Shown: piece by piece, positions 9,640-19,136 of the stretch
Numbering within the stretch: position 1 is the stretch's first letter
Layout: every line of letters begins with the position of its first letter
Assembly: GCA_003427395.1 (NCBI GenBank)
Contig: BFEA01001043.1
Location: 48,489-85,861, forward strand
Source: Chara braunii
Lineage: Eukaryota > Streptophyta > Charophyceae > Charales > Characeae
Length of the DNA: 37,373 nt
Reading direction: 5' to 3'
Position numbers and translations under genes: made by a program
The notes under the pieces: generated by a model
The model's input: the letters and a program-made list of their open reading frames with translations, nothing else
Told to the model about the DNA's origin: nothing
Databases searched by the model: none

Positions 9640-10165
9640 GTTTCAGGTCGGTTTCTGTTGGCGCTGGCGCTGGCGCTTTCGTCTAACAGAAGTTTTGCGC
9701 TCCGTTTCACCGCGCGATCTTTGCGCGGTATCCTTCTTTCTTTTTTCCCCCCTTTCTTTTTGGTCGTATACTTTTCATTTTCGTTTCTGTTTTTTCGCGT
9801 AAGGTAGGTGGTTTTTGTGCCGCCATTACGAGCCCCGCCGGTCGTTGGTTGTGCCGCTTTGCGCGTTCTCTCGCCGATCCCTGGTTCGATCCGCGATGGT
9901 CGCCCACGTCGCAGGCGGCAGAAGGATCCGTCGGTTCGCGCGAGTAGAGCTGTGTGTGCGGTCGCGGACCGTCGGAGCGAGTGCACTGCGCGGGCAGGTC
10001 CGCATCGCACGGCCGGCGAGACGCCCGCCTGTCCGGCCGAGCGCGCGCTGCGCGTTTATTGACGTCGGCCGGGCTCGGGTGGGCAAGCGCAGACGCGGAC
10101 GTGCGCGCGTGCGCGCGCACGCACGCTGGAATGCTTCCGGCGTTCTCTAGGAGAGAACGCTGCTG
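9640..10165. other. CpG-rich stretch, possible CpG island / distal promoter
   Basis: Base composition changes sharply here from AT-rich flank to very GC-rich sequence dense in CG dinucleotides, including a GCGCGTGCGCGCGCACGC run near 10103-10125. Open frames on both strands are Arg/Ala-rich and look like compositional artefacts. No conserved domain was recognised. It marks the left edge of the GC-rich block that ends in the hAT gene. Confidence 0.45.
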
Positions 10166-12430
10166 AATCGGGCAATCCCGATCAACGCCGCCTTGCCATC
10201 CTCTACCAGTCTTTCCCCAAGTTTCATCTTGTGTCCGTTGGCTGACCTGTCTCCCCCGCCCCTCCTCTCTGCTCTCCCTTTCTCTCCCTTTCTCTCCCCT
10301 TGTCGCGACCCATTTGGAATGTCGTTTGGCGGGGTTGACAGGAAGACCTAGGACCACCTCCCTCTCTCAATTCGCTAGCCGACAGACAAGCTCGTTGATG
10401 TGGACGTGGCACATCCCACTTGAACTGTCTCAATCTCTTTCCTCTCAACTGCCTACGGCCGTCGAGACCGCGCCATTTCGAGGCCCAAGGCAATCTCCTA
10501 TCCTGTCTCTTCTCTCCTCCCTCTCTTCTCCTTTTCCCTGTCTCTCTACCACCTCTCCACCTTCTCTCACTGTACAGTTCTCTCTCTCTCTCTCTCTTTT
10601 TCTCTCTCTCTCTCTCTCTCCTCTCTTCCGCGTTTGCCACGTCATTCCTCTCCCCCCTGGCTTGTCTCTGCTGCTCATGCTTCGTCGATCGCCCTTGACA
10701 ATTGCAGCTGCCTCATCGATTTCCTGCTCACCTTTCTTCTTCGTCGTCTCTTCCAGCCCCTCGTTCTGCGCCATCACCATCTCTAATTGAATAGTCGTGT
10801 TCTAGCCGACCTGCCGCCAGCCCTACCTGGTTCTCTCTCTTTACTTCCCTGACCAGGTGATCTTGGCGCGCTCTCGTGTGAAGAATGCCGTTGCCTTCCT
10901 TGTTTCTTGTCCTCATCAGCGTATCAGTGACAAGAAGGGTCGAGTAAGTCGTCGTTGAGGTGGGGACTGTTGTCCGGCGGCTCGCAAGCTGCTGGAGTTG
11001 TGAGAGGAGTGATAGAATCTGCCCTCGCTCCTTGTCGGGGTTTTGTCCATCCCCTACTTTTGTAGCTAGTCCGTGTCCGCATTTGCCTTCCCGTGTCCCT
11101 TTGGAGCAGGATTCACCTCTGTAATCTGGTACTCGTTCTGCTTTACGGCTTCTAGCGCCGCCTCTTGAATGCGCAAAGGCCGCTCGGCGGCATTACCGCC
11201 AAGCAGCTCTGTACTCCTGACTGATATGAAAATTGGCGTCGGGGACAGGCTGTACAACAAACTAGGAGCTAGCTCTAAATCTGATGCTCGCTGGGCGTCG
11301 ATACTAACTACCCAGGAGGAACTTAACCAGAATTCATGATGACAAACCCTCGAGATAGTAGATGATGATGATGATGGAGAGTATGTCGACGGGGAGGAGT
11401 TGCTCGAGTAGAAGATGCAGATGCTCGGAAGGAGTGCAGGGATGAGGAGGGAGGGCTTGTTCCATCATCGCCGGTGTGGCTGTCGAACACATCCGGATCC
11501 CGACTTTGTCATGAGCCGGGATCGAAAGGACTCGAGTAGTGTATGCTCTGTTCGCCTCCATGTAGCAATCGTTCCAGCGGACGTCGAGTGCCATATTTGG
11601 AACACGTGGACCCATATTTGGAACACGTGGAGCATGATTCAAACTTCGCAGCTGTTTTGAATTGGACAGCTCAGCGGTGCCACGTGTGGAGGGGGGGGGC
11701 GCACGACAGGACGCACAAGCGCACTCGTGGTTTTGAGTGAGGGAAAGAGGAAGATAAGAGAAGAGAGCAAGAAGAAGAAAAGGAGGGAACTTCTCGAGCG
11801 AAGCAGCTAGTCTTCTCCTCCTCCTCCTCCTCCTCCTCCTCCTCCTCCTCCTCCTCCCTCCTTCATCATCGTTTTTTCCGCCTAGTCTACTTGATCCTCC
11901 TCTTCTTGGTCTTCCTTCTGTTGCACATGGTGCATTCCTTGGACCACATGGTTCCAGCTGTGCGGCGGCGGCGGCGGCGGCATCGGCGGCCCGCACTCGT
12001 GCGACGGTGGACGCTATGCGGCGGCGCCTGTGCGTCTTCTTTCGTGGAGGAACACATTGTGCGACGCTCGATGCGCTCGTGCCATGCCCCAGCGGAGTTG
12101 GGGTGGATTCCGATTTCCTGATAGAATGGGTCCGTGACGGTAACGAGGATTCCTGGTTTCAGGCATCGACGACGGGCAATTGCTGCTGCTGTGTGATTCA
12201 GACATACGACAAAGATGATATCGATTTGGCCTTCTTTTTCCGTTTTTCGATGGCACGGCGAATGGGTGCAACAGTAGTCGGGGAAGAAAACTGGTCGTCA
12301 GGATTACAGGACTGCGCCAGATCGCCGCGTCACATTGATTATTCTTCCTCCAAGGAGAAGGCGAGGCCGAATATGTGCGTTTCACCGCCTCGGACTGCCG
12401 TCCGAAGAAGTACCGACATCTACTACAGTG
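10166..12430. other. Non-coding GC/CT-rich region, no recognised gene
   Basis: The region holds CT microsatellites (10579-10622), a (TCC)n tract (11813-11857) and a (GGC)n patch near 11964-11982. Frames such as the one across 12007-12531 (+) are open but show no domain, no consistent codon bias and no neighbours that would support a gene. Best read as upstream or leader sequence of the hAT gene. Confidence 0.5.
11592..11633 (+). repeat. 21-bp tandem duplication containing CACGTG
   Basis: CATATTTGGAACACGTGGA occurs twice, 21 bases apart (cores at 11603 and 11624). A third CACGTG follows at 11681. Same core motif and same period as the array at 12911, but different flanking bases within the unit. 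Confidence 0.7.
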
Positions 12431-12910
12431 TCTGCGGCATGCAAAGGGACAGCTTGTTGCCGGTAGGGGAACAATTGGGCCGGGCTATCGGCGGCTCCAG
12501 CAGGCTTGGCAGTTGTTGTTCAGTGCTTTGAGCATTTGAACCAATTGGCAATTGGTCCAGTGTACTTCGAATCAGGTGTGGTTGAGTACTGTGAGCGAAC
12601 CAGGTGGTGTTTTATCCTCTCTCTCTCTCTCTCTCGCCTTTCTGCCCTTCACCTTGCACGATTGTCAGTCGGAGACTGTGCCTGCTCGCGCTTCTCCTCC
12701 TCCTCCACCTCCTCCACCTCCTCCTCCTCCTCCAACTCCACCTCCTCTTCTCCTCGTTCGGGTGCGAACGTTCAGTACCTGTCGAGCAGGGTGCCGTGCG
12801 ATCTGTCGCTGAGTCATTCATTCATATACTAAAGAACGCCGGAACTGCATTTTTCTGTTTCTTGTTCCTTGTCTGAAGGGTCGTCGATACAGTACCTTGT
12901 TTCGAATTGT

Positions 12911-13165
12911 GGACCACGTGGTTTCAATTATAGACCACCACACCGTGTTTCAATTGCATACCACGTGGTTTCAATTATAGACCACACCGTGTTTCAATTG
13001 CAGACCACGTGGTTTCAATTGCAGACCACGTGGTTTCAATTGCGGACCACGTGGTTTCAATATATAGGGACCGCACCTGGTCTCAACGGTAGACCGCGTG
13101 GTTTCCAACTTACAATTATAAACCGCATGGTTTCGACGTTCAATTGGTAGACCGACCACGTGGTT
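12911..13165 (+). repeat. 21-bp minisatellite built on the G-box palindrome CCACGTGG
   Basis: The array has about 11 imperfect copies of a unit like GACCACGTGGTTTCAATTGC. Perfect CACGTG cores start at 12915, 12962, 13006, 13027, 13048 and 13157. The three central copies are exactly 21 bases apart. Other units carry variants (CACCGTG, CGCGTG, CGCATG, CACCTG). CACGTG is the G-box/E-box recognised by plant bZIP and bHLH factors, so this may be a clustered binding platform about 6 kb upstream of the hAT ORF. The 20-base string GCGGCATGCAAAGGGACAGC occurs at 12434-12453 and again directly after the array at 13171-13190. Confidence 0.85.
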
Positions 13166-13288
13166 CATCGGCGGCATGCAAAGGGACAGCGGTGCTGCAT
13201 CTAATAAGCAAGCAAGCAAGGAGAAGAAACTGGACGTGTCCTCCCCTTATTTTCCTTAAATCTGTTTCTTCGTTGGCTATGTTTGAGT

Positions 13289-13296
13289 TGACGTCA
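13289..13296. promoter_or_regulatory. Palindromic bZIP-type site TGACGTCA (within TTGACGTCAA)
   Basis: A perfect 10-base palindrome, TTGACGTCAA, at 13288-13297. The same decamer recurs at 16751-16760 and 16855-16864. TGACGTCA is the classical CRE/C-box palindrome bound by bZIP dimers. Function is inferred from motif identity only. Confidence 0.4.
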
Positions 13297-13725
13297 ACGA
13301 AGACGACGACGAAAACGTACATGTATGCATATCATATATATGTGTACACGCAAGAATTCATCGGGACTGTTTTCCGTTTTTGCTGCAGCTGGAAGGCATT
13401 TTGTGTGGGCGGCAGTAGCGAGTCAGTCGAGTGGAGGGCAGAGCGGTGTTGAGGAATAAAATTAAGAGAAGACTGGGCGACAGTCTGTCGAGCGAGCGAC
13501 GAAGGGGAAGAAGAGGGTGTGTGCGACAATCGTATCGCGCGTGCTGATACGAGCTGAAAGAGGCGGAAGATAATGTGCGAAAGTTTGTCGAGCCGAGATG
13601 AAAGGCGCGGCAAGGGGTGTGCGACAGTGGCCAGTCCAAGAACAGCTGTGACGAGACGAACGGTGAGGGGCAGTTTTGGATCGAGAGCGGAAGTCTGAGG
13701 GTGTGCGGCAATTTTGGCGAGCCGA

Positions 13726-13734
13726 CAGGTAAGT
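13726..13734 (+). promoter_or_regulatory. Consensus 5' splice donor (CAG|GTAAGT)
   Basis: A perfect eukaryotic donor consensus lies 5.4 kb upstream of the hAT start codon, in a purine-rich segment with several GTGCGACA motifs. It could end a non-coding first exon of the hAT gene or of an independent transcript. There is no coding evidence on its 5' side. Such a 9-mer is expected by chance in tens of kilobases, so confidence is low. Confidence 0.25.
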
Positions 13735-14198
13735 ACGCTCGGAGTAAAGAAACAAAGGCTCTGTGCCACAATTGGTATGCGGCGGCGGTCAATTGCAGTT
13801 TTGCGGAGGGGACAGCAGCCGAGCTGGAAGGAAAGGAGCAAGAGGAGAGAGAAGAAGGAAAAGCTGTGTTGGAATTGGCAAGCCGGGAGCCGAGTGCAGG
13901 ACAAGCAAAAGGTGTGCGACAATTTCCAAGCTCAGAATCAAGAAGTCAATTGTGTGTGGCAGTAGCATAAAAGCATAGCCGAACCATAAGTTTCAGCATG
14001 CGACAAGCTGACAGTACGGCCAAGGGCTGTGTGTGCGACAGCAGCTGTTACTTAATAGCAGCAGCTGAAAGGTCAGGAGTGCCAGGTGACGGCATCAATA
14101 ACCGCCGGCTAAAGCTTGTGCAAATCTTGTGCAAATCAGGGGTGTAGAAAGGGGGGGAACAGGACTCGTTATAGGCGAGAGGGGCAGTCACCGCAAAA

Positions 14199-14660
14199 GG
14201 GTCTCTGTGCGACAGCAGCCAAGGTGGAGCTTGAGCATCATAGGCAGCGCGCGTCACAAACCAGAAGACGAAGGGTGGCGTATTGCAGCCAGCCAGCTTC
14301 AAGGGTCTCTGTGCGACAGTAATCTGGGTGGGAGCTTAAGCATCATAGGCAGCGCGTTACTGCACGCAGCAGCAGCAGCAGAAGAAGAAGAAGAGGGGGG
14401 AAGTTTGCCAGCGCAACGGGTCTGTGTGCGACAGTAGCCTGGTTGGAACTCAAGCTTAAAGGGTCTCTGTGCGACAGTAACTTGGGTGGAGCTTAAGCAT
14501 CATCATAGGCAGCGCGTCACACACGCAGAAGAAGAAGAGCGGGGGAAGTTTGCCAGCTCAACGGGTCTGTGTGCGACAGTAGCCTGGTTGGAGCTTAAGC
14601 ATCATACATATAAGCAGTGCGTCGCAAAGGCAGAAAAAGAAGGCCGGGTGTGCGACAGCA
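14199..14660 (+). repeat. Irregular tandem repeat with GTGCGACAG cores
   Basis: GGGTCTSTGTGCGACAG starts at 14199, 14303, 14418, 14461 and 14563, and a shorter GTGTGCGACAG follows at about 14648. Between cores are shared blocks such as GGAGCTTAAGCATCATAGGC, CAGAAGAAGAAGA and AAGTTTGCCAGC. Full units are about 100-115 bases, and one shortened unit is 43. Related single cores (GTGTGCGACA) occur from about 13535 on, suggesting an older, eroded array extending left. Confidence 0.75.
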
Positions 14661-15328
14661 GACAGTAAAGGGTTCTTGCTTGCTTGCTTGCGTGCGACGG
14701 TAACTAGACACACTTACTGCGACCAGAAGCTAGCAGTAAGTGTGTGTGTGTGTGTTTGTGCGCGCGCGCGCGACAAGAGCTAGCAGTCACGCGTTAAGGC
14801 GGACGTCGCTCGCGCGCCATTCTTTTCTTCCTTCGTGTGATTTTCTTCATTGTTCAGAAGAGGCAAGGTCGATGCCACGCACCTCTGCGAAGAAGCCATC
14901 CATTTCTTGAGCGGATTGCGGCCACCAGTCTCTCTTTTTTTAACATCCTTGAGAAAGTCGTTACTGAGAAACAATAGGAACGAGCCGTTGATGACAAGAC
15001 AGAGGTGGGGAGGAGGCTTTTGCGAATTTGGAGGGCAGAACGAAAGTCGAGGTGGAGGGTATATTCAAAATTTGCCAAATCAAAACGAAAGTCGAGGTCG
15101 ACAATATCTGTAAACTGGGATGAGCAACAGATTGAGAAGTCGAAGAGGCATGGTGGATGGAGATGCTGATGTATTATGATTCATGCCATTGACGATGGCG
15201 ATGGGAAAATGATGCTCCTGCATTGTTTGACATTAATAGCAGGTCTCGGGTAATAATGAGACAGTTTGTGTACTCGTCCGACGAACACACTCCGCTCTTT
15301 CTCCTCTCCTCGTAGTCGTTACTTCTCT

Positions 15329-15363
<35 letters not shown>

Positions 15364-15837
15364 GTGCCCCCCTTGTTGCCTTCGCTGTCCTTTAGCTCTA
15401 TTCTGAGGTCCTTATTGCTCGATCGGTAGCAGCTCTCTCTCTCTCTCTCTGTGTCTATCTCTCTCTTGTAGTTAATTGCTCACTTCTTCATCAGCATCTG
15501 CTCAGCACATAACTGCTTGGAACCTCTCGCGCTCCTTTTGCTCTCTGGTCTCACACTGATCCGTCGCTCTGGTTGACTATCGCTCTCCTTCTTGTCGCGC
15601 ATTCATACGGAGTCTCAGCGCGTGACGTCGTTCCACGTGGCGTGTTCTCAATCCGAGCTGCTGGTTTCTTGTTGTTGAGTGGGATCGCTTTCTCTCCTCG
15701 AGGCGCCTTTTTTTCTTTGCATTCATCCCATCTGTGTCCATTACGTGCAGAGGTCTGGCGCCGTCTTTGCGACTAATTGTCCTGGACAAGATCAACAGAG
15801 CATCTTAAACTGCTAGGTTTCTTGATTACCTGGTTGC

Positions 15838-15945
15838 TTGGTGGGATTGATTGGTTGGCGAATTATGTGAGATTGATTGGTTGGCGAATTAGGTGAGATT
15901 GATTGGTTGGTTAATTAGGCGAGATTGATTGGTTGGTTAATTAGG
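15838..15945 (+). repeat. Four-copy 26-bp tandem repeat
   Basis: The unit is GAGATTGATTGGTTGG followed by YRAATTAGGY, repeated four times with slight drift. Every copy carries ATTGG, the reverse complement of the CCAAT box, so the array could bind NF-Y. That function is only a suggestion. Confidence 0.75.
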
Positions 15946-16750
15946 CGAGAGACGAGGATGAACGAGTGTGTGATTGGATTACTGTATGCTGGCATAAGCT
16001 ACTCGGAGGATTAGACATATATAGATAGAAGCAGCTGTTTTTTTTTTTTTTTTAAAGCAGATCGCTTGTTGAAGAAACTGATCGGTAAATTTATCTCCCT
16101 CCTGAAGAGTAGTGATGCGGCTGAACCCTTATCTGTTGCGGATCCCGATTTCAGTGGCTCTGGTCCTGGTGCGTGTGCTTCTTGTACTATTTAGTAGCTT
16201 CTTCATCTGATCGCAATAGAGGTCCACGTTCAGGTTCTCTGCTCCTGATCCCATTTCCGGTCCTAGTCTTGACGGCTTCTACGTTGTGCATTATCTTGAT
16301 CTCGTCTTCCATCACGTGATCTTCTTCCCTTCCTCCCCTCCCCTCCTCCCCTCCTCCCCTCCCGCGCCTTCCCTCCACCACCCGCTTCCCTCCCCCCCTG
16401 AAATTCCCTCCCCCAAGGCTCCCCTCTCCCAACTGCCTCGTCGTCTCACTTGCTTCCAAGTGACCTTTTTCAGCATTCCGTTGCCTGATCTTGGCCTTTC
16501 CGCTTCTGATTCCCTCTGCCTCTCGTTGATAAACACACACGGAAAACCCACTCAAACTCCCTCCCTCTTTAGCGATCCACACACACGCGCTGATATACCC
16601 ACCAATACGCACACACACATGCGCACACACATGCGCACGCACGCACGCACTCGAGCGAAATCTTGCATTTTTGTCCGGTTCACTGGATTCGATCTCAGGC
16701 ACACATTCTTTGCGTGGTATCCCTGTCCTTGCGCCCTTCGTTGTTTTAGG

Positions 16751-16864
16751 TTGACGTCAAGCGAATTTTAACCTCCATGTGGAGTGGTTGTGCCGCGCCG
16801 ACCGGAACTTTCTGGCAGGCCTTTCCTTCGGCGGGTTCGGTCGATCTCTTAGCGTTGACGTCAA
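16751..16864. promoter_or_regulatory. Pair of TTGACGTCAA palindromes
   Basis: TGACGTCA octamers lie at 16752-16759 and 16856-16863, 104 bases apart, both inside the decamer TTGACGTCAA. They are about 2.3 kb upstream of the hAT start codon and 250-350 bases before the TATA-like element at 17116. Confidence 0.4.
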
Positions 16865-17115
16865 CCTTTCGCGATCTGACCCCCTCAGTGGTATCAAGGG
16901 AAGGGAACGAACGTTTCCTTTCCTCCTCTCCGCTCTTCTCTCCTCTCCTCTCATTTACGATCCTCTCTGTTCTCCTCCCTCCCTCCTTATGATGATGATG
17001 ATGATGATGATGCGAGCGCTTGTCATCTGAGTTTGATTGACACTTTTGTAGTACTGTCGTCTCACGTCCTTGTCCCTCTCTCTCCTCCTCAAAGGTTCGG
17101 CCATATAGATAACAA

Positions 17116-17128
17116 TATATATATAAGG
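17116..17128 (+). promoter_or_regulatory. TATA-like element upstream of the hAT gene
   Basis: TATATATATAAGG lies about 2 kb before the hAT start codon, in a GC/CT-rich context that contains CACGTG at 17167 and TTGACGTCAA at 16751 and 16855. It is the best TATA-box match in the 3 kb upstream. AT-alternating runs also occur at 18160-18245, so this could be only a short microsatellite. Confidence 0.2.
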
Positions 17129-17784
17129 TAGGTCGAATGCGACTACCGCTTACTCTTGGCTTGCCACACGTGCTTGTCGTCGGAATTCGATACGTATACG
17201 GGCCATTGTCCCTCTCTCGATCAACAGATGGAACGCAATTCTTGCTCACATCTGACGGCATTGCATTAACGACAAGGGATCTATTTTTGGAAACAGTTGG
17301 ATTCACTGGAAGTAGGGCGGTTCTGTCTGCGGCTGCTTCTGGTGCAGCAGCCTGTACAAAAAACTTCCCCTCCATCTCTCTAGTAGCAGCCCACCACACA
17401 TCGCATCATCCTTTTACTCCCTCCCCCCTCCCCCCCTCCCTCTCTCTCTCTCTCTTGCGGAGGTGTGTGTTCTTTTTCTGTTGGAGTTACTTTTTTAATA
17501 ATAGCCGTTTCTTGAAGACCATCTTCCCACATTGGTCTAAACACACGGCTGGCCGGCGCTTCACAGACACAGTTTACCCCCGCTCCGTCGGGATCCCGAC
17601 TGTGTGACTTGAGAGGTTAGGGGTATCTCTCGCCCTTGTCCTCCGACCGGTCGTCCGTCCGTCCGTCCTTATCCCCCTCCCCCCTCCCTCCCCCCCCCTT
17701 GGTTCCTTTTTTTTTCGCTTGTTTGTTTGTAGTAGTTTCCTCTTTCTTTCCCTTTGTTCTCTCTCGATTCTGTCTCGATTTTCT

Positions 17785-17960
17785 GTCTCGATTCTCTCTC
17801 GATTATCACTTGCGCCACTTGTGTGTTTTTTGCTATTTTTGAGAATAGCCACGTGACTGCTGAATGTCTCCAGTCTCGATTCTCTCTCGATTATCACTTG
17901 CGCCACTTGTGTGTTTTTTGCTAGTTTTGAGAATAGCCACGTGACTGTTGAATGTCTCCA
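17785..17960 (+). repeat. 88-bp tandem duplication containing CACGTG
   Basis: Two copies (17785-17872 and 17873-17960) differ by only a few bases. Each begins GTCTCGATTCTCTCTCG and contains GAATAGCCACGTGACTG, with CACGTG at 17850 and 17938. High identity implies a recent duplication. Confidence 0.85.
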
Positions 17961-19108
17961 GTCCCCACCATAGCTCCCAGAGCGGTAGTGGGTTAAGGAA
18001 CGTGAACTGTCGTGTCTCTCTGTCCCGTTGCTCCTGACGCAATTGTTAATTGTAGTTGCCGGTAGGTTCTTCCCCCCTACCCCCCAAGTGGGAAGCAGTT
18101 GTTCATCACCATCTCGACCGCACACAGCCATACGGTTACCGGGCAGTTCTGTTTGTGACGATATATATGATATATATCGTCAATATATATACATCGCTTA
18201 GGCGCTCTGATATTATGTGACAATATATACATATATGTACACAGTGTGACAATATACGTACACACACACAAGATCATTCGGCACACCGTTTGCAGCATCT
18301 GTTGGTTGGTGTGTTTTCAACTGATTCCGGGGCAGATAAGGCTTTCTTTTGTTCTTTTTCTTGATTTTTTCGTTCCCCCCCCCCCCCCCCCCCTTTCTTG
18401 TCGTCTTGTGGAGGAAAACAGTATCCGTCAAAGACTGCGTCTCGTTGGGATCTCTCCTTCGGCTTATCGAACTTTGTCACTCTGTCTGTGCGTGTCTCTC
18501 TCTCTCTCTCTGTGTGTGCGTTGTGGACGTCGTCCCCTCCACCTCCTGCTCGTGCATTATCCTAAATTGGTCGGTTGTCTCTCAGCGCTGCATTGTTGTT
18601 TGTGCTCATCACCTAGAGAACAGCGCCCTGCTCGGTCTCTGCTTCAGTCGTGGCATCCATTTCCTCCCTCCCATTTCGTAATTTTCTCTCTTCTTTTATC
18701 TCAACGTGTGGCCTACCCAGTCGGCAGGAAGGAGACGTGCTTTCTTTCGTTGCCCTCTCTTCGTCTTCTTTGCCCTATCCTCGCCGAATGTGTAGATTCA
18801 AATCTAGCGGTTGTAGTGCAGCCTCTCGTGGATTTTCTCCTCCTCCTCCTCCTCCTCCTCCGCCTCCCCCACTTCCTCCTCCACCTCCTCACCAACCACC
18901 CCGCGCAGTTCTTTCTTGGATCTTTCTTCTCGTATCCACTCCGGACGGGTAGAGTTTCTTTCCTTATCTTCCCCTCCTCCTCCTCCTCTCCCCTCCGTCC
19001 CATTTATCTGTCGTACCCTCCTCCTGTCTTTCCCCTGCTCGCCTCGTTTGCTCGCTCGCTCGCTTGCTAGCCTGCCCTCCCCTTTTTCCTTTTTCTTTCT
19101 TCTGCGGG

Positions 19109-19136
19109 CTACTTCCTCTGCAGAGAGAGTGTTAGG
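19109..19136 (+). promoter_or_regulatory. Candidate 3' splice site of a 5'-UTR intron, just before the hAT gene ATG
   Basis: A long pyrimidine run (about 19071-19120) ends in CTCTGCAG at 19116-19123, which fits a U2-type acceptor. A purine-rich 13-base leader (19124-19136) then leads to the ATG. If spliced, the upstream exon would end at a good donor. The best consensus donor I see upstream is CAG|GTAAGT with GT at 13729-13730. The pairing is inference; CT-rich tracts are common throughout this region, so the acceptor could be chance. Confidence 0.35.

Larger units (their letters stand above)
13191..14198. other. Non-coding upstream sequence with purine-rich segment
   Basis: Holds a TTGACGTCAA palindrome (13288), a consensus splice donor (13729) and scattered GTGCGACA motifs. 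Minus-strand frames here are Ser/Leu-rich shadows of purine-rich DNA. No gene recognised. Confidence 0.4.
14661..19108. other. CT-rich upstream or intronic region of the hAT gene
   Basis: A long stretch with CT tracts (15331-15362, 15432-15451, 17443-17455), an (ATG)n run at 16989-17012, poly-C at 18375-18393, a (TCC)n-type run at about 18838-18862, and AT-alternating runs at 18160-18245. Frames across it are low-complexity Ser/Leu/Pro on the plus strand and Arg/Glu on the minus strand. No conserved protein was recognised. Most consistent with promoter, 5' UTR and intron sequence. Confidence 0.45.

Noticed and set aside
9880-9905. Box B-like TGGTTCGATCC suggesting a tRNA
   Set aside because: No box A at suitable distance and no cloverleaf.
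9707-10357. 216-codon minus-strand frame
   Set aside because: Arg/Ala/Pro-rich composition from CpG-dense DNA, overlapping frames open on both strands, no domain.
12007-12531. 174-codon plus-strand frame
   Set aside because: No recognisable domain or homology; GC-rich DNA gives long chance frames here, and a 123-codon frame overlaps on the other strand.
12911-13165. CRISPR array
   Set aside because: Units are contiguous with no unique spacers, and the genome is eukaryotic.
16746-17399. 217-codon minus-strand frame upstream of the hAT gene
   Set aside because: Contains a poly-His run from (ATG)n and no domain; overlaps an equally long plus-strand frame.
18246-19070. 274-codon plus-strand frame immediately before the hAT ORF, in the same phase
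   Set aside because: Ser/Leu-rich translation of CT-rich DNA, ends at TAG 19068; no domain, so not an N-terminal extension.
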